Part shown: in pieces, positions 1 through 6,049 of the stretch | Layout of the letters: each line of letters opens with the position of its first letter | Numbering within the stretch: position 1 is the first letter of the stretch | NCBI GenBank assembly: GCA_903879875.1 | Contig: CAIRNC010000411.1 | Span: 1-6,049 of the forward strand | Origin: an uncultured Bacteroidota bacterium | GTDB lineage: Bacteria > Bacteroidota > Bacteroidia > Flavobacteriales > Flavobacteriaceae | Direction: 5' to 3' | DNA: 6,049 bases | The notes under the pieces: model-generated | Told to the model about the DNA's origin: nothing | The model's database searches: none | The model's input: only the letters and a program-made list of their open reading frames with translations | Made by a program: the position numbers and the translations under genes

Positions 1-1605
1 AAATACGAAGTGATTTCAAATGGCGTATTAAAAAATAGCACCACAAAAGGCGATTTTAAAACTTGGCACTATACCATGAAAAAACCAATGAGCTCCTATT
101 TGTTAATGGTGGCAATTGGTAAATATAATTTCACGTCGCAAAAATCAAAATCTGGAGTTCCATTAGTTTATTATTATCAACCCCAAGATCAAGAGAAATG
201 GGAAACTACTTATCAATATTCTAAATCCATTTTTGACTTTTTAGAAAATGAAATTGGCTTTAACTACCCTTGGAAAATCTATAAACAAGTGCCTGTACAG
301 GAGTTTTTATATGCTGGAATGGAAAACACAACGGCAACCGTTTTTGCACAAGATTATGTTGTGGACGCTATTGGATTTAACGACAAAGATTATATCAATG
401 TCAATGCTCACGAATTAGCGCACCAATGGTTTGGCGATTTAATTACGGCAAAATCAGGTAAAGAGCATTGGTTGCAAGAAGGTTTTGCAACTTACTATGC
501 TTTGTTGGCAGAGCAATCGGTTTTTGGGGATGATTATTTCAACTGGAAAATGTATGAAATGGCGGAGCGTTTGCAACAAGTTGTAAAAACAGATACTATT
601 CCCATCCTAAATGAAAAAGCAAGTTCATTGAGTTTTTATCAAAAAGGAGCTTGGGCATTGCATGTTTTAAGAGAAGGTGTTGGACACGAAAACTTCCGAA
701 AAGCAGTTGTAAATTATTTAAAAAAATATCAATTTCAAAACGTTGTTACCGATGATTTTTTAATTGAAATCAATAACGTTTCCAAGTACGATACGGCTTC
801 CTTTCGAAAAAAATGGCTAGAACAATCGGGATTTGATGTACAAGAAGCACTCGGTTTACTAAAAGCCAATGCTTTTATGCAACATTATTTTGAAGTAGCA
901 GAGCAAGTCAATGTTCCTTTATCTGAAAAGAAAGCATCATTTGAAAGCCTTTTAACTTCAAAGGCATTTTATCCCATAAAAGAAGAAATTATTTATCAAT
1001 TACAAAAAATTCCGTTTGAAGAAAAAGAATCCCTATTGCGAACTGGAATGCAAACCCAAGATATTCATGTACGCCAAGCTATTGCTCAGAATTTAAAAGA
1101 AATTCCTGAATCTTTTAAAGCCGAATACGAAACTTTTTTAGACGACAAATCGTATATCACTCGTGAAATTGCATTGAATGTTTTATGGTCAAAATTTCCA
1201 GCTGACAGAAGCGCTTTGCTCAACAAAACAAAAGATTGGATTGGTTTTAATGACAAAAACTTGCGCATTTTATGGTTGACCTTAGCGTTAAAAACTACCG
1301 ATTACGAAAAGGAAATAAAAGTAAATTTCTACAAAGAATTACTTGATTATGCATCGCCAAAATTTGATAGTGCAATACGCCAAAATGCACTTACGAATCT
1401 CATCTATTTAGACAAAAACGATGAAAATTATTTGCCTTTTTTAGTGCAATGCTTGACTAATCACAAGTGGCAAATCAACAAATTTGCAAAAGAAAGAATC
1501 CGAAACTTACTCAAAAACAAAAACCACAGAACTTATTTTGAGACTTTACTTCCAAAACTTCCAGAAAGCGAACAAGTGTTATTGGATAAATTATTGAAAG
1601 AATAA
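1..1605 (+). CDS. M1 family zinc aminopeptidase, 5' end outside window
   Basis: This is the C-terminal 534 residues of a gluzincin aminopeptidase (peptidase family M1), which removes N-terminal amino acids from peptides. The frame is open from base 1, and I infer about 150 residues lie upstream, so the GTG at 10 is not the start. Visible motifs, in order: the substrate-binding AGMEN (a GAMEN variant) at 313-327; the zinc site HELAH at 409-423, followed 18 residues later by the third zinc ligand Glu at 478-480 within WLQEGFATYY; and the transition-state Tyr at 637-639 in FYQKGAWALHVLR. From about base 850 to the end the protein is helical with HEAT-like repeats, the usual tail of Bacteroidota M1 enzymes. 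All catalytic residues seen are intact, so it is probably active. The missing N-terminus hides any signal peptide, so its location cannot be judged. Its stop is 5 bases from the convergent toxin gene. Confidence 0.95.
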   Translation, partial: KYEVISNGVLKNSTTKGDFKTWHYTMKKPMSSYLLMVAIGKYNFTSQKSKSGVPLVYYYQPQDQEKWETTYQYSKSIFDFLENEIGFNYPWKIYKQVPVQEFLYAGMENTTATVFAQDYVVDAIGFNDKDYINVNAHELAHQWFGDLITAKSGKEHWLQEGFATYYALLAEQSVFGDDYFNWKMYEMAERLQQVVKTDTIPILNEKASSLSFYQKGAWALHVLREGVGHENFRKAVVNYLKKYQFQNVVTDDFLIEINNVSKYDTASFRKKWLEQSGFDVQEALGLLKANAFMQHYFEVAEQVNVPLSEKKASFESLLTSKAFYPIKEEIIYQLQKIPFEEKESLLRTGMQTQDIHVRQAIAQNLKEIPESFKAEYETFLDDKSYITREIALNVLWSKFPADRSALLNKTKDWIGFNDKNLRILWLTLALKTTDYEKEIKVNFYKELLDYASPKFDSAIRQNALTNLIYLDKNDENYLPFLVQCLTNHKWQINKFAKERIRNLLKNKNHRTYFETLLPKLPESEQVLLDKLLKE

Positions 1606-1610
1606 GTGTA

Positions 1611-1920
1611 TTACTTCATTAAAAATTGAAACAATTTTTCAGGATTTTGCCTGTTGTCCCAAAAACCTGTAATTATGATTTTTAGATCACTTTTTTGATA
1701 TAAAATACTATAATGTCCTAGAGAAATCGCTCTTGTATTTTTGAAATTAGTTGTTTTACCTAAATCTGGATTATTCTTTATAAGATTCGTTCTCTCTTTT
1801 ATTTTCTCATTTAATTTTTTTCACATAAGTTACACTTTGATTTCTTTCTATCCAATAGTCAAAAATGTAATTTCTTTGTCTAATAGCCGTTTCAGTCCAA
1901 AGTATTGTTAACTGAGCCAT
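1611..1920 (-). pseudogene. RelE/ParE-family toxin, frameshifted at an A7 run
   Basis: From ATG at 1920-1918 the frame reads MAQLTILWTETAIRQ and stops at TGA (1809-1807) after 37 residues. Reading seven A (1821-1815) as six restores a 102-residue protein ending at TAA 1613-1611. The restored protein has RelE/ParE-family features: an N-terminal strand and helix (WTETAIRQRNYIFDYW), the TRAISLGHYSILY core strands, and the C-terminal FWDNRQNPEKL typical of flavobacterial members. Such toxins usually act as ribosome-dependent mRNases or gyrase poisons, and the subgroup is not decidable here. The start overlaps the end of the antitoxin gene by 13 bases, the normal coupled arrangement. No other disruption is visible, which points to a recent mutation, a homopolymer sequencing error, or slippage that rescues the frame. 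A -1 ribosomal shift would not restore it; a +1 shift, or loss of one A during transcription, would. Confidence 0.85.
1621..1639. terminator. Possible bidirectional hairpin between convergent genes
   Basis: This is a perfect inverted repeat, AAAAATTG / CAATTTTT, with an 8-base stem and a 3-base AAA loop. It lies just beyond the aminopeptidase stop and inside the last codons of the convergent toxin frame. Read on either strand it ends in a run of T, so it could work as a weak terminator in both directions. The stem has a single G-C pair, so it would be unstable and could be a chance product of AT-rich sequence. Confidence 0.3.
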
Positions 1921-2141
1921 TCTAAATCTCTTTTGTCTAATTCAGATTCTGAAACCAATTTGCCGTTCAAAATATCATTTTCGCTCATAGCCAACATTTC
2001 TATTTGTTGACTTGAAAGTGAAATGATTTCTTCTGATTGTGTTGCATCAAAAATACTTTGAACAGCTTCTAATAATTGCTCATTTCTTGTAACTAATTTA
2101 CTGTCAATTAAATTGTTTTTGATACTTTCTAATGTTTTCAT
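1908..2141 (-). CDS. Antitoxin of a type II toxin-antitoxin module
   Basis: This is a small acidic protein of 77 residues, directly upstream of and overlapping the RelE/ParE toxin frame. The N-terminal half (residues 1-34) is a probable helical region. The second half carries SLSSQQIEMLAMSENDI (about 42-58) and ends in the acidic ELDKRDLEWLS, a tail I recognise from flavobacterial antitoxins paired with RelE/ParE toxins. By analogy the C-terminal half would wrap the toxin and block it. I see no clear helix-turn-helix or ribbon-helix-helix, so autoregulation is uncertain. The ATG at 2141-2139 follows an A-rich leader without a Shine-Dalgarno, as is usual in this phylum. The assignment rests mainly on the partner and the tail; the exact family is not recognised. 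The frame is intact although the partner toxin is broken. Confidence 0.8.
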   Translation of the reverse strand: MKTLESIKNNLIDSKLVTRNEQLLEAVQSIFDATQSEEIISLSSQQIEMLAMSENDILNGKLVSESELDKRDLEWLS

Positions 2142-2164
2142 GATTTCTATTTTTTGTAAAGTTC

Positions 2165-2197
2165 GAAATTTATTAGTGAAAATCCAAAGGATTCAAA
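2165..2197 (-). promoter_or_regulatory. Possible promoter for the toxin-antitoxin pair
   Basis: On the minus strand, TAAATTTC (2172-2165) matches the Bacteroidota -7 element TAnnTTTG at all but its last base. A TTTG (2197-2194) lies 21 bases upstream, close to the spacing of the -33 element. This would start transcription about 15-20 bases upstream of the antitoxin ATG. The match is short and in AT-rich sequence, so it may be chance. Confidence 0.3.
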
Positions 2198-2199
2198 AC

Positions 2200-2721
2200 C
2201 TACCACATAAGACTCACTTCATTTCTAATATAAGACAAAGCAGTTTGGCTCGGTGCATTTTTATCCATTAAATTGGTCAAAACTAATGCTCTTAATTCAT
2301 CGGCATTGGTTACACTTTCTGTTGCGGCTGCATTTCTGATGATTTGAATCGTAGCGCTTTTGGCAGAAATAATTATTGCCCAACATTCATCTGACATATA
2401 GATTTGCTGTGTAAGATTGTGTTCTAATTCTTGCTCAATTTGTGCAATAACATAATTTTCATAATCATTTTTATCAGTAGATATTGGCGTAATTCGAATT
2501 AATAATTTAGACAAACTGATGCGTTCCAAAAACAAAGTCATTCTTTCATAGGCTTGTAATCGTAGCGGCATGGCTTCTTTTTTTGCCTCTTTAGTTAACA
2601 AATAACGACGTCTTGCATCTTCATTTTTGGTATGCAAGAAAAAAAAGTAATAAGCCACAGCTCCTGTAATCACAGAAGGTAATGTGTAAGATAATAATTC
2701 AATAATTTTTGAAGTTTCCAT
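2200..2721 (-). CDS. Membrane-anchored conserved Bacteroidota protein, probably DUF7935
   Basis: This 173-residue protein has no known function. It opens with one hydrophobic segment (about residues 9-29, ending YYFFFLH), then a basic stretch (DARRRYLLTKEAKKEA) that should lie in the cytoplasm by the positive-inside rule. The best conserved part appears to be LRLQAYERMTLFLERI (53-68), which I recognise from small one-helix proteins widespread in Flavobacteriaceae, labelled DUF7935 as far as I recall. The rest (about 85-173) is predicted mostly helical, with a QEL..NL..QIYMS stretch and a C-terminal LSYIRNEVSLMW. No catalytic motif is visible. It lies 70 bases after the DUF421 gene on the same strand and may share its transcript. 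The start is the first ATG of the open frame and fits the hydrophobic segment well. The family name is from memory; the reading frame itself is secure. Confidence 0.8.
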   Translation of the reverse strand: METSKIIELLSYTLPSVITGAVAYYFFFLHTKNEDARRRYLLTKEAKKEAMPLRLQAYERMTLFLERISLSKLLIRITPISTDKNDYENYVIAQIEQELEHNLTQQIYMSDECWAIIISAKSATIQIIRNAAATESVTNADELRALVLTNLMDKNAPSQTALSYIRNEVSLMW

Positions 2722-2791
2722 TCGATTTTAAAAGTTGTTTGTTTAAAAAAGGCAAATTAACGAATAATTGCGCTATTGTAAATCTATTTCT

Positions 2792-3307
2792 CTAGCTTAA
2801 ATTATTTAATGATTTCTGATTTCTGCGTCTTTTGTAATGGGTTTGTTTCAGGTTATTGTTTCCAGTAATGATACTGATATTACCGTCAATTTCAAGAATT
2901 GCCAATTTTACATCTTTAAAAAATTCTACTCCGTGCTCCCGCATGGCTTCCCGAAGTTCATCAGAAGTAATGTTGAGTTTGCTTAGATTTTTAAAATCCA
3001 AAGTACCATCATGAATCAGAATTTCAGGTTTTTCCTGCATAAAATCACTAAATTTCTTGTACTTAAACATTAGTTTTTTTAATGTAAAATTGATTGCAAA
3101 CAATACCGTTGCCGCTGCTAATCCGCCCCATAAACTCGTGTCGCTACCGACCATTGCATTCTGTACGGCATTACTAATCAATAAAATAAGAATTACATCG
3201 GCAGTATTTAGTTGGGATAATTCCTTTTTTCCAAATATACGTAAAGCAATAATCATAAACAGATATACCGCTGCACTTCTCAAAATTACGTCTAAATAAG
3301 GATTCAT
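2792..3307 (-). CDS. DUF421 / YetF-type membrane protein
   Basis: This is a 171-residue membrane protein of the DUF421 (YetF/YcaP-like) family. Three hydrophobic helices are visible at about residues 6-24, 36-54 and 59-78. Between the first two is the family signature RIFGKKELSQLNTADVIL, matching the usual RxxGK(R/K)xLsqLtxxD pattern. The soluble YetF-type domain follows (about 82-150), with the conserved PEILIHDG, SDELREAMREHGV and VKLAILEIDGNISII. The tail is basic (HYKRRRNQKS) and should be cytoplasmic. The molecular function of this family is not established, although some Bacillus members have been linked to spore and envelope traits. It starts 31 bases after the stop of the rimBK fusion and is probably co-transcribed with it. 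Short three-helix forms like this are common in Bacteroidota, so I do not regard it as truncated. Confidence 0.92.
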   Translation of the reverse strand: MNPYLDVILRSAAVYLFMIIALRIFGKKELSQLNTADVILILLISNAVQNAMVGSDTSLWGGLAAATVLFAINFTLKKLMFKYKKFSDFMQEKPEILIHDGTLDFKNLSKLNITSDELREAMREHGVEFFKDVKLAILEIDGNISIITGNNNLKQTHYKRRRNQKSLNNLS

Positions 3308-3338
3308 TATTTATGGTTTTACGTTGGCGAATGATATT

Positions 3339-4709
3339 TTACTTTATTTTAAAATTCTTTTCGATGGCTAAAATCATTTCACCTGCAATATCTTTATTGG
3401 TAGCCCCTTCAATACCTTCAAGACCTGGAGAAGAGTTTACTTCTAACAACAAAGGTCCTTTGCTAGAACGAATGATATCAACACCCGCTACTTTTAAATC
3501 CATTGCTTTTGTGGCCTTGATAGCAATACGTTTTTCTTCAGCAGTTACTTTTATAATCGATGCAGTGCCACCCAAATGGATGTTGGCTCTAAATTCTCCT
3601 GGCAAAGCCTCTCGTTGAATAGCGGCAACCACTTTCCCATCAATTACAAAACAACGAATGTCTTTTCCATTGGCTTCTTTAATAAATTCTTGCACTAGAA
3701 TATTAGCGTTCAAACTTTTAAACGCATTGATTACACTCTCCGCAGCCTTTTTAGTTTCTGCCAACACGACGCCTTTTCCTTGCGTTCCTTCTAATAATTT
3801 TACAATAAGCGGTGGACCACCAACCATTTTTATCAAATCATTGGTGTCCAAAGGCGAATTAGCAAAACCTGTTGTAGGAATATCTACACCTGAATTAAGA
3901 AGCAATTGTAAGGAATATAATTTGTCTCGCGATTGTGTAATTGCAGAAGAAGAATTAAGACAAAACACTTTTAAAGCTTCAAACTGACGCGTTAAAGCGC
4001 AGCCATAAAAAGTAATACTCGGACGAATTCTTGGAATTATAGCATCAAAATCATTTAGGATTCTACCGCCACGATAGTGTATTTCTGGATTGGTTGCGTC
4101 CAATTTCATGTAGCATTCTTTGATATTCAAAAAGTGCATTTCGTGTCCTCGCATTTCACCAGCTTCCATAATTCGTTTGTTGCTATACAATTCGGGATTA
4201 CTTGCTAAAAGCCCAATACGCAAGCCTGTTGATGCTTTGTTTGAAGTTTTATACCATTCCGCTAAGTTGTCATTTGTAGGTTGACCCAATAAATATGTTT
4301 GTTCAGGATCGACAAGTACCCGACCACTCATAGCTTCTCTTCCCAAGAGCATTCTAAAACCCATGGAATCTCTGTTGGTTAACGTAATTTCAATCAACCA
4401 ATGCTTTCCTCCTATTTCGAGTTCGGCACTGATTACATAGCGTTGTTCCCGAAAACCACTAGAACTTTTAACAATACGTTTGTCAACCAATCTCGATTCA
4501 CAATGTATAACTGTCTTTACATTATTTTGTATGGGATTGATATCAAATTTCACCCAGTTTTCACCTTCTTTAATAAAAGGGGCAATATTTATAGCATGTA
4601 GCGCAGATGTTTTGGCGCCAGAATCAACTCTAGCTTTAATCGTGGGGATTCCTAAATTAGGGAAAGAACACCATTCTTCACTGCCAACGATAACTTTTTC
4701 TTGTAACAT
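3339..4709 (-). CDS. rimK: RimB-like protease / RimK S6-glutamate ligase fusion
   Basis: This 456-residue protein has two domains. Residues about 5-145 match the RimB 'ATP-dependent zinc protease' family (PF05618), which has a retropepsin-like fold: the active-site motif VDSGAKTSALHA has Asp29, and the second hydrophobic-Gly element is FRMLLGREAM. After a linker (about 146-162), residues 163-455 closely resemble E. coli RimK along their whole length, including IPRI..SITFYG, VGGPPLIVKLLEGTQGKGVV (Lys304 and the ATP loop), LVQEFIKEANGKDIRC, and Asp411 and LLEVNSSPGLEG with Glu423/Asn425 for metal. RimK is a cytosolic ATP-grasp ligase that adds glutamates to the C-terminus of ribosomal protein S6. 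RimB homologues are encoded beside rimK in pseudomonads and are reported to act on that modification. All key residues are present in both halves. I infer that one chain both adds and trims; the actual substrate here is unproven. The ATG at 4709-4707 gives the expected start of the RimB domain. Confidence 0.93.
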   Translation of the reverse strand: MLQEKVIVGSEEWCSFPNLGIPTIKARVDSGAKTSALHAINIAPFIKEGENWVKFDINPIQNNVKTVIHCESRLVDKRIVKSSSGFREQRYVISAELEIGGKHWLIEITLTNRDSMGFRMLLGREAMSGRVLVDPEQTYLLGQPTNDNLAEWYKTSNKASTGLRIGLLASNPELYSNKRIMEAGEMRGHEMHFLNIKECYMKLDATNPEIHYRGGRILNDFDAIIPRIRPSITFYGCALTRQFEALKVFCLNSSSAITQSRDKLYSLQLLLNSGVDIPTTGFANSPLDTNDLIKMVGGPPLIVKLLEGTQGKGVVLAETKKAAESVINAFKSLNANILVQEFIKEANGKDIRCFVIDGKVVAAIQREALPGEFRANIHLGGTASIIKVTAEEKRIAIKATKAMDLKVAGVDIIRSSKGPLLLEVNSSPGLEGIEGATNKDIAGEMILAIEKNFKIK

Positions 4710-5049
4710 AATTTAGAAAAATTGAAGTATTTGATTTATGATTCAAATGTAACTATTTTTTTTAGTAGTGGTCGTTATAGGCATTAAATTTGGTGCAAAA
4801 GAAATTTTTAATTTATTCAAATTCTATTTACAACTACAAACATAAGTACCAACACTTTTTTTGTAAAAAATGATAATTTAGTAGAATAATGTAATATTAT
4901 GATTTATAAAACTAGTATGATTATCAAATCAACAAAAAATTTAGATTCAAAAAGGCACTAATCAAAAATATTCATTAACTTGCATCTACTTTTTTTATGT
5001 TTAAAATTAAGTTGTCATTAATTTATCCAAAAATCTAAAAATAATAAAT
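4710..5049. other. Divergent intergenic region between rimBK and fhs
   Basis: These 340 very AT-rich bases separate two divergently transcribed genes. The rimBK side holds the -7 element described separately. The fhs side has a one-mismatch -7 candidate, TATGTTTA, at 4996-5003, but the only nearby TTG (4980-4982) is 13 bases upstream, too close for a -33 element. I therefore do not call a promoter for fhs. I see no reading frame with coding character, no tRNA, no riboswitch-like conserved pairing and no GC-rich hairpin. Confidence 0.6.
4744..4751 (-). promoter_or_regulatory. -7 promoter element upstream of rimBK
   Basis: On the minus strand, TACATTTG (4751-4744) is a perfect match to the Bacteroidota -7 consensus TAnnTTTG and lies 34 bases upstream of the rimBK ATG. 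I see no TTG-type -33 element at the expected distance. It overlaps a 6-base inverted repeat, ATTTGA (4729-4734) / TCAAAT (4743-4748), which could be an operator or chance. It would drive the rimBK-DUF421-DUF7935 run with a short leader. Confidence 0.45.
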
Positions 5050-6049
5050 ATGCTATCCGATTTAGACATTGCCCAAAAGGCAGAAATTACTCACATCAAA
5101 CATATTGCAGCTAAAATTAATATTTCTGAAGATGATTTGGAATATTATGGAAAATACAAAGCCAAACTCCCATTAAACTTAATTAAAGAAGACAAAATCA
5201 AAAACAGCAATCTGATTTTGGTTACTGCTATCAACCCTACTCCAGCTGGCGAAGGAAAAACTACCGTTTCTATTGGTTTAAACGAAGGTTTGAATAAAAT
5301 CGGTAAAAAATCAATCGTTGTTTTAAGGGAACCTTCATTAGGACCTGTTTTTGGTATAAAAGGAGGTGCTGCAGGAGGTGGCTACTCTCAAGTGATTCCG
5401 ATGGAAGACATCAATTTACATTTTACAGGCGATTTTAGCGCTATCGAAAAAGCCAACAATCTTTTGTCCGCACTTATCGATAATAATATACAAAATAAAC
5501 AAAACAATCTTAACATTGACCCTAGAACCATCAAGTGGAAAAGGGTTATGGACATGAATGACCGTGCTTTACGCCAAATCATTATTGGTATTGGAGGTAC
5601 AACCAACGGCATTCCTCGTGAAGATGGATTCAATATTACTCCCGCTTCCGAAGTGATGGCAATATTGTGCATGTCGAAAGATATTGATGATTTAAAAGTG
5701 CGTTTAGGCAATATTTTTGTAGGTTTCACTTTTGATAAAAAACCCATTTATGCACGTGATTTAAAAGCCCAAGGTGCAATGGCAATCTTACTGAAAGATG
5801 CAATTAAACCCAATTTAGTTCAAACCTTAGAGGGAAATCCTGCAATATTGCACGGAGGTCCTTTTGCCAATATTGCTCAAGGAACAAATACTATATTAGC
5901 AACCAAAATGGGAATGTCATTGGGTGATTTTGTAGTTACAGAAGCTGGTTTTGGTGCCGATTTAGGTGCTGAAAAATTCATGAATATCAAATGTGGCTAT
6001 GCTGGAATTGCACCAAAAGCAATTGTTTTGGTTGCTACCATCAGAGCGT
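5050..6049 (+). CDS. fhs: Formate-tetrahydrofolate ligase, 3' end outside window
   Basis: These are the first 333 codons of formyltetrahydrofolate synthetase, which joins formate to tetrahydrofolate using ATP. The product, 10-formyl-THF, feeds purine and formyl-methionine synthesis. The enzyme is cytosolic and normally a homotetramer of about 555 residues, so roughly 60% is present; the frame is open to the window edge. Diagnostic features: the P-loop NPTPAGEGKTT (62-72); REPSLGPVFGIKGGAAGGGY (93-112), which is the family's first signature, followed by PMEDINLHFTGD (117-128); MDMNDRALR (167-175); GGTTNGIPREDGF (182-194); ITPASEVMAI (196-205); HGGPFANIAQG (268-278); EAGFGADLGAEKF (298-310); and the start of the second signature, VATIRA (328-333), cut by the edge. 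The ATG at 5050 opens the N-terminus expected for the family (SDLDIAQKAEI) after an A-rich leader without a Shine-Dalgarno. No disruption is seen. Confidence 0.97.
   Translation, partial: MLSDLDIAQKAEITHIKHIAAKINISEDDLEYYGKYKAKLPLNLIKEDKIKNSNLILVTAINPTPAGEGKTTVSIGLNEGLNKIGKKSIVVLREPSLGPVFGIKGGAAGGGYSQVIPMEDINLHFTGDFSAIEKANNLLSALIDNNIQNKQNNLNIDPRTIKWKRVMDMNDRALRQIIIGIGGTTNGIPREDGFNITPASEVMAILCMSKDIDDLKVRLGNIFVGFTFDKKPIYARDLKAQGAMAILLKDAIKPNLVQTLEGNPAILHGGPFANIAQGTNTILATKMGMSLGDFVVTEAGFGADLGAEKFMNIKCGYAGIAPKAIVLVATIRA

Noticed and set aside
10..12. GTG as the start of the aminopeptidase
   Set aside because: The frame is open to base 1, and the sequence already begins inside the conserved M1 N-terminal domain, so the true start is upstream.
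1086..1268. 60-codon open frame on the minus strand inside the aminopeptidase
   Set aside because: It lies wholly antisense to a clear M1 coding region, has no family resemblance and looks like a shadow frame.
1815..1821. Programmed -1 ribosomal frameshift at the A7 run in the toxin
   Set aside because: A -1 shift leads to the wrong frame; only a +1 change, or loss of one A, restores the protein, so the classic mechanism does not fit.
3057..3299. 80-codon + strand frame over the DUF421 gene
   Set aside because: It is antisense to a recognised family with conserved motifs; the translation has no recognisable features.
3313..4716. Several + strand frames (3313-3618, 3658-3987, 4401-4601, 4480-4716) opposite rimBK
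   Set aside because: All are antisense to the RimB-RimK fusion, whose whole length aligns to known domains; none has its own motifs.
4710..5049. Riboswitch or small RNA in the rimBK-fhs gap
   Set aside because: No GC-containing stems or conserved leader pattern are visible; it looks like AT-rich promoter spacer.
5388..5747. 119-codon minus-strand frame inside fhs
   Set aside because: It is antisense to strongly conserved FTHFS sequence and is a by-product of fhs codon use.

Overview
This is a 6 kb, AT-rich window of ordinary-looking chromosome, almost certainly from a member of the Bacteroidota close to Flavobacterium. The evidence is the A/T-heavy codon use, A-rich leaders without clear Shine-Dalgarno sequences, a perfect TAnnTTTG-type -7 element upstream of the rimK gene, and a gene set typical of Flavobacteriaceae: a HEAT-tailed M1 aminopeptidase, a RimB-RimK fusion, a short DUF421 protein, a RelE/ParE module and formate-tetrahydrofolate ligase. 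I saw no phage or IS gene, CRISPR array, tRNA or rRNA.

Layout. At the left edge, on the + strand, is the 3' three-quarters of a zinc aminopeptidase of family M1 (1-1605). Its stop lies 5 bases from the end of a convergent minus-strand block running leftwards from 4709 to 1611. In transcription order that block holds: a fused RimB-like aspartic protease / RimK S6-glutamate ligase (4709-3339); a three-helix DUF421/YetF-type membrane protein (3307-2792); a single-helix Bacteroidota-specific protein, probably DUF7935 (2721-2200); and a type II toxin-antitoxin pair with an intact antitoxin (2141-1908) and a RelE/ParE toxin (1920-1611) whose frame is broken at a run of seven A. A 340-base divergent intergenic region (4710-5049) separates this block from fhs on the + strand (5050 to the right edge), which is cut off by the window at about 60% of its length.

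How the genes relate. The rimBK, DUF421 and DUF7935 genes are spaced 31 and 70 bases apart and could be co-transcribed from a promoter near 4744-4751. The RimK half is expected to add glutamates to ribosomal protein S6. The RimB half is related to a protease reported to act in the same pathway, so one protein may both make and trim the modification. The toxin-antitoxin pair looks like a small separate unit, possibly with its own promoter overlapping the end of the DUF7935 gene. M1 peptidase and fhs are housekeeping functions (peptide turnover and one-carbon folate metabolism) with no obvious link to the central block.

I did not find a convincing undescribed system. The points most worth a second look are the writer/trimmer fusion in RimBK and the frame-broken toxin that sits downstream of an intact antitoxin.
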